Source: Calendula officinalis (taxonomy: Eukaryota; Streptophyta; Magnoliopsida; Asterales; Asteraceae). From it: a DNA stretch of 64,000 bases. The notes beneath the pieces were generated by a model that saw only the letters and a program-made list of their open reading frames with translations, was not told where the DNA came from and did no database searches. Positions 62,393 through 64,000 of the stretch are shown here, in pieces. The position numbers and the translations under genes are program-made. Location: positions 47,694,646 to 47,758,645 of the forward strand of contig OY970821.1 in assembly GCA_963853835.1 (NCBI GenBank), given 5' to 3'. Position 1 is the stretch's first letter. Each line of letters starts with the position of its first letter.

Positions 62393-64000
62393 TGTAACAC
62401 CTCAATTTTTTTAAAAACACCTTTGAAAATATATTTTTATATAAAAATATTACAAAGTCCAACATCCCAAAAATACGGTTTAACAAAAACCATTAAAAGT
62501 TTATCAGAGTTATAAATTCCGGTGTTACAAAAAGAATATCATAACCATAGGATAATAGGATCTACCTATAAGCTCCCGAACTAAAACATCTCTAGGCCAC
62601 CTCTATCGAGCCAAAAACAAAGTAGTACGTGAGACAAAATAGTCTCGTGAGATACATGGGTTTTCGACCCATTCTCAAATATAATAAAAGTCATATTCAT
62701 TACTTTTGTTTAATCATTTATTACTTATTAACTTGTGATCTTATCATTTTTATACATATATACTAGTAAGCTAACTATAAGCTTACTCTCATCAAAATCA
62801 CATACTTGTAAGCTAACCTGTGCTTACACATACTTTATCACATACGCTACGGACCTCTCCGAAGCAAACTCCCCCGATGTGGGTTATCTAGGTAAACTCC
62901 CCCGTTTTTGAGTTATCTATTGCTCCCCCGATTTTCGGGTTATCTGAAACTCCCCCGCTTTCCGGGTTATCTATTTCTCGACACACTACCCTTGCGCAGG
63001 GTGGTACCGCCCCAAGTAGGTGTCACTAACTCCTCCAACTTGTGTGGGTTATCTATGATCCGGATCCTTTTCTCAACACATATTGAAATCATCAAATATG
63101 GGCCTATGCCCCAATAATACATACTCAAACATAAATTAGAATACATCTATTCTAATTATCATATTGTACTCGTTTCTTATTCAATTTCAATATTGACTTA
63201 ACCAAGTCCTTTATTAAATAAAACATATTTATCATTTATCAAAATCATATTACTTTAACTTCTCTTTGACTATAATGCAAATCTATTTCTAGTCACTTTA
63301 TATTTATTCTCATAGCAATTCAATCACTACTTTTATTAATATGATATACTAATCAATACTTGATACTTGAAAATCATTGTTGTTAGCTTATTAATACATA
63401 TTATTAGTAAGCCAAATATCATACTTTCTTAATCATTACTCTTAGTCAAACATCGTATTAATAAAGAATTATTAATTACTCCTCATTATCATAATCTCTT
63501 TCAAAAATCATTAGTCATATAGACATACTTAAATAGCCTATTACTTGTATTCTCTTATCCTTTTAATCATATCTTTATTAAAAACATATATTAATAAAGA
63601 CTCATAAAACATCATAGTTTTCAAAATCATTTGCTATGTACTCAGTAAAAGTCTCATGTACTCACCTTAGCCAAGCTAACTCCAAATCGTGTCTAATAAC
63701 ACGAATCCTTGATTTCCAACTTGTGAAATGTCACCAACTTTAAGTCTTCTTAACCTACCATCAATATCATCACAATAACTAGTTATCATTCATAACTAAT
63801 CACTTATCAATCCATATTAACATTCCCAACCAACAAGTTCACCCAACTTGGTGGGATCTCAAACCCAAGTTCAAGATTTCCATCAACAAACCCAAATCCA
63901 ACTTGTACACATCGATTACAAGCTTACAATGAGTGTTCTACACCCAAGATTAGTCATCTTCCCCAACGATGACATGGTTGGTTCCCTAAACCATCATTTT
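62393..64000 (-). repeat. LTR of a Tekay-like gypsy element, right part outside window
   Basis: Begins TGTAACACCTC and shows, in minus orientation, the blocks seen in gypsy A and B LTRs: a GTGAGACAAAATAGTCTCGTGAG palindrome (62629-62651), an array of CTCCCCCG...GGGTTAT units (62875-62975), GTACTCACCTTAGCC, and GATGACATGGTTGGTTCCC at the window edge. No primer site lies on its left, so it is either the 3' LTR of a minus-strand element extending right or a solo LTR. Confidence 0.85.

Overview
The window looks like plant nuclear heterochromatin, most likely from a eudicot. It is AT-rich and crowded with Ty1/copia and Ty3/gypsy LTR retrotransposons primed by initiator-tRNA-Met sites. It also holds Tourist-like MITEs and a few decayed, intron-bearing host gene fragments. 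I cannot name the species. No intact host gene, tRNA, rRNA, CRISPR array or bacterial feature was recognised.

Positions 1-50860 are almost entirely retrotransposons inserted into one another. The oldest recognisable layer is gypsy E (minus, 47329-50860). Chromovirus-like F (minus, 44423-47328) sits in E, and gypsy A (minus) sits in F. The 5' LTR of A survives as three pieces: 11393-11566, 31444-32180 and 43646-44422. Gypsy B (plus, 11567-31443, target duplication GGATA) and copia-3 (minus, 32181-43645, duplication GTATG) both landed in that LTR. Copia-2 (plus, 17658-29118, duplication TTGTG) landed in the integrase region of B. Copia-1 (minus, 6087-10026) cut the gag of A, and gypsy D (minus, 1-6086) cut copia-1. 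A, F, D and copia-1 all continue beyond the left edge.

Copia-2 and copia-3 are young, nearly identical 11.46-kb elements of SIRE/Maximus type. Each has an LTR, primer site, gag, protease-integrase-RT-RNase H pol, two long extra 'envelope-like' reading frames, a polypurine tract and a second LTR. They face opposite ways around a 3.06-kb spacer, so they form a very large inverted repeat. Their defects differ: copia-2 has an intact gag but two nonsense codons in integrase; copia-3 has an intact pol but a nonsense codon in gag and two lesions in the second extra frame. Pol lacks an ATG and is in a different frame from gag. A consensus splice donor inside gag, and a branch-site-like motif plus acceptor at the pol start, would join them in phase. 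The two envelope-like frames are likewise separated by an in-phase GT-AG interval. Together these suggest an expression scheme based on splicing and an internal promoter; this is the most interesting proposal in the window.

Positions 50861-62392 are older intergenic DNA. They hold a foldback repeat, two TA microsatellites, a CACTA-like end with a small unknown coding region, and several MITEs, three of them with TWA target duplications. Host-derived pieces are a minus-strand ALG9-like mannosyltransferase exon with frameshifts, a B3-like exon, two unassigned candidate exons, a promoter-like stretch, and a DEAH-box helicase fragment. The helicase fragment is cut at 62393 by another gypsy LTR that runs off the right edge.
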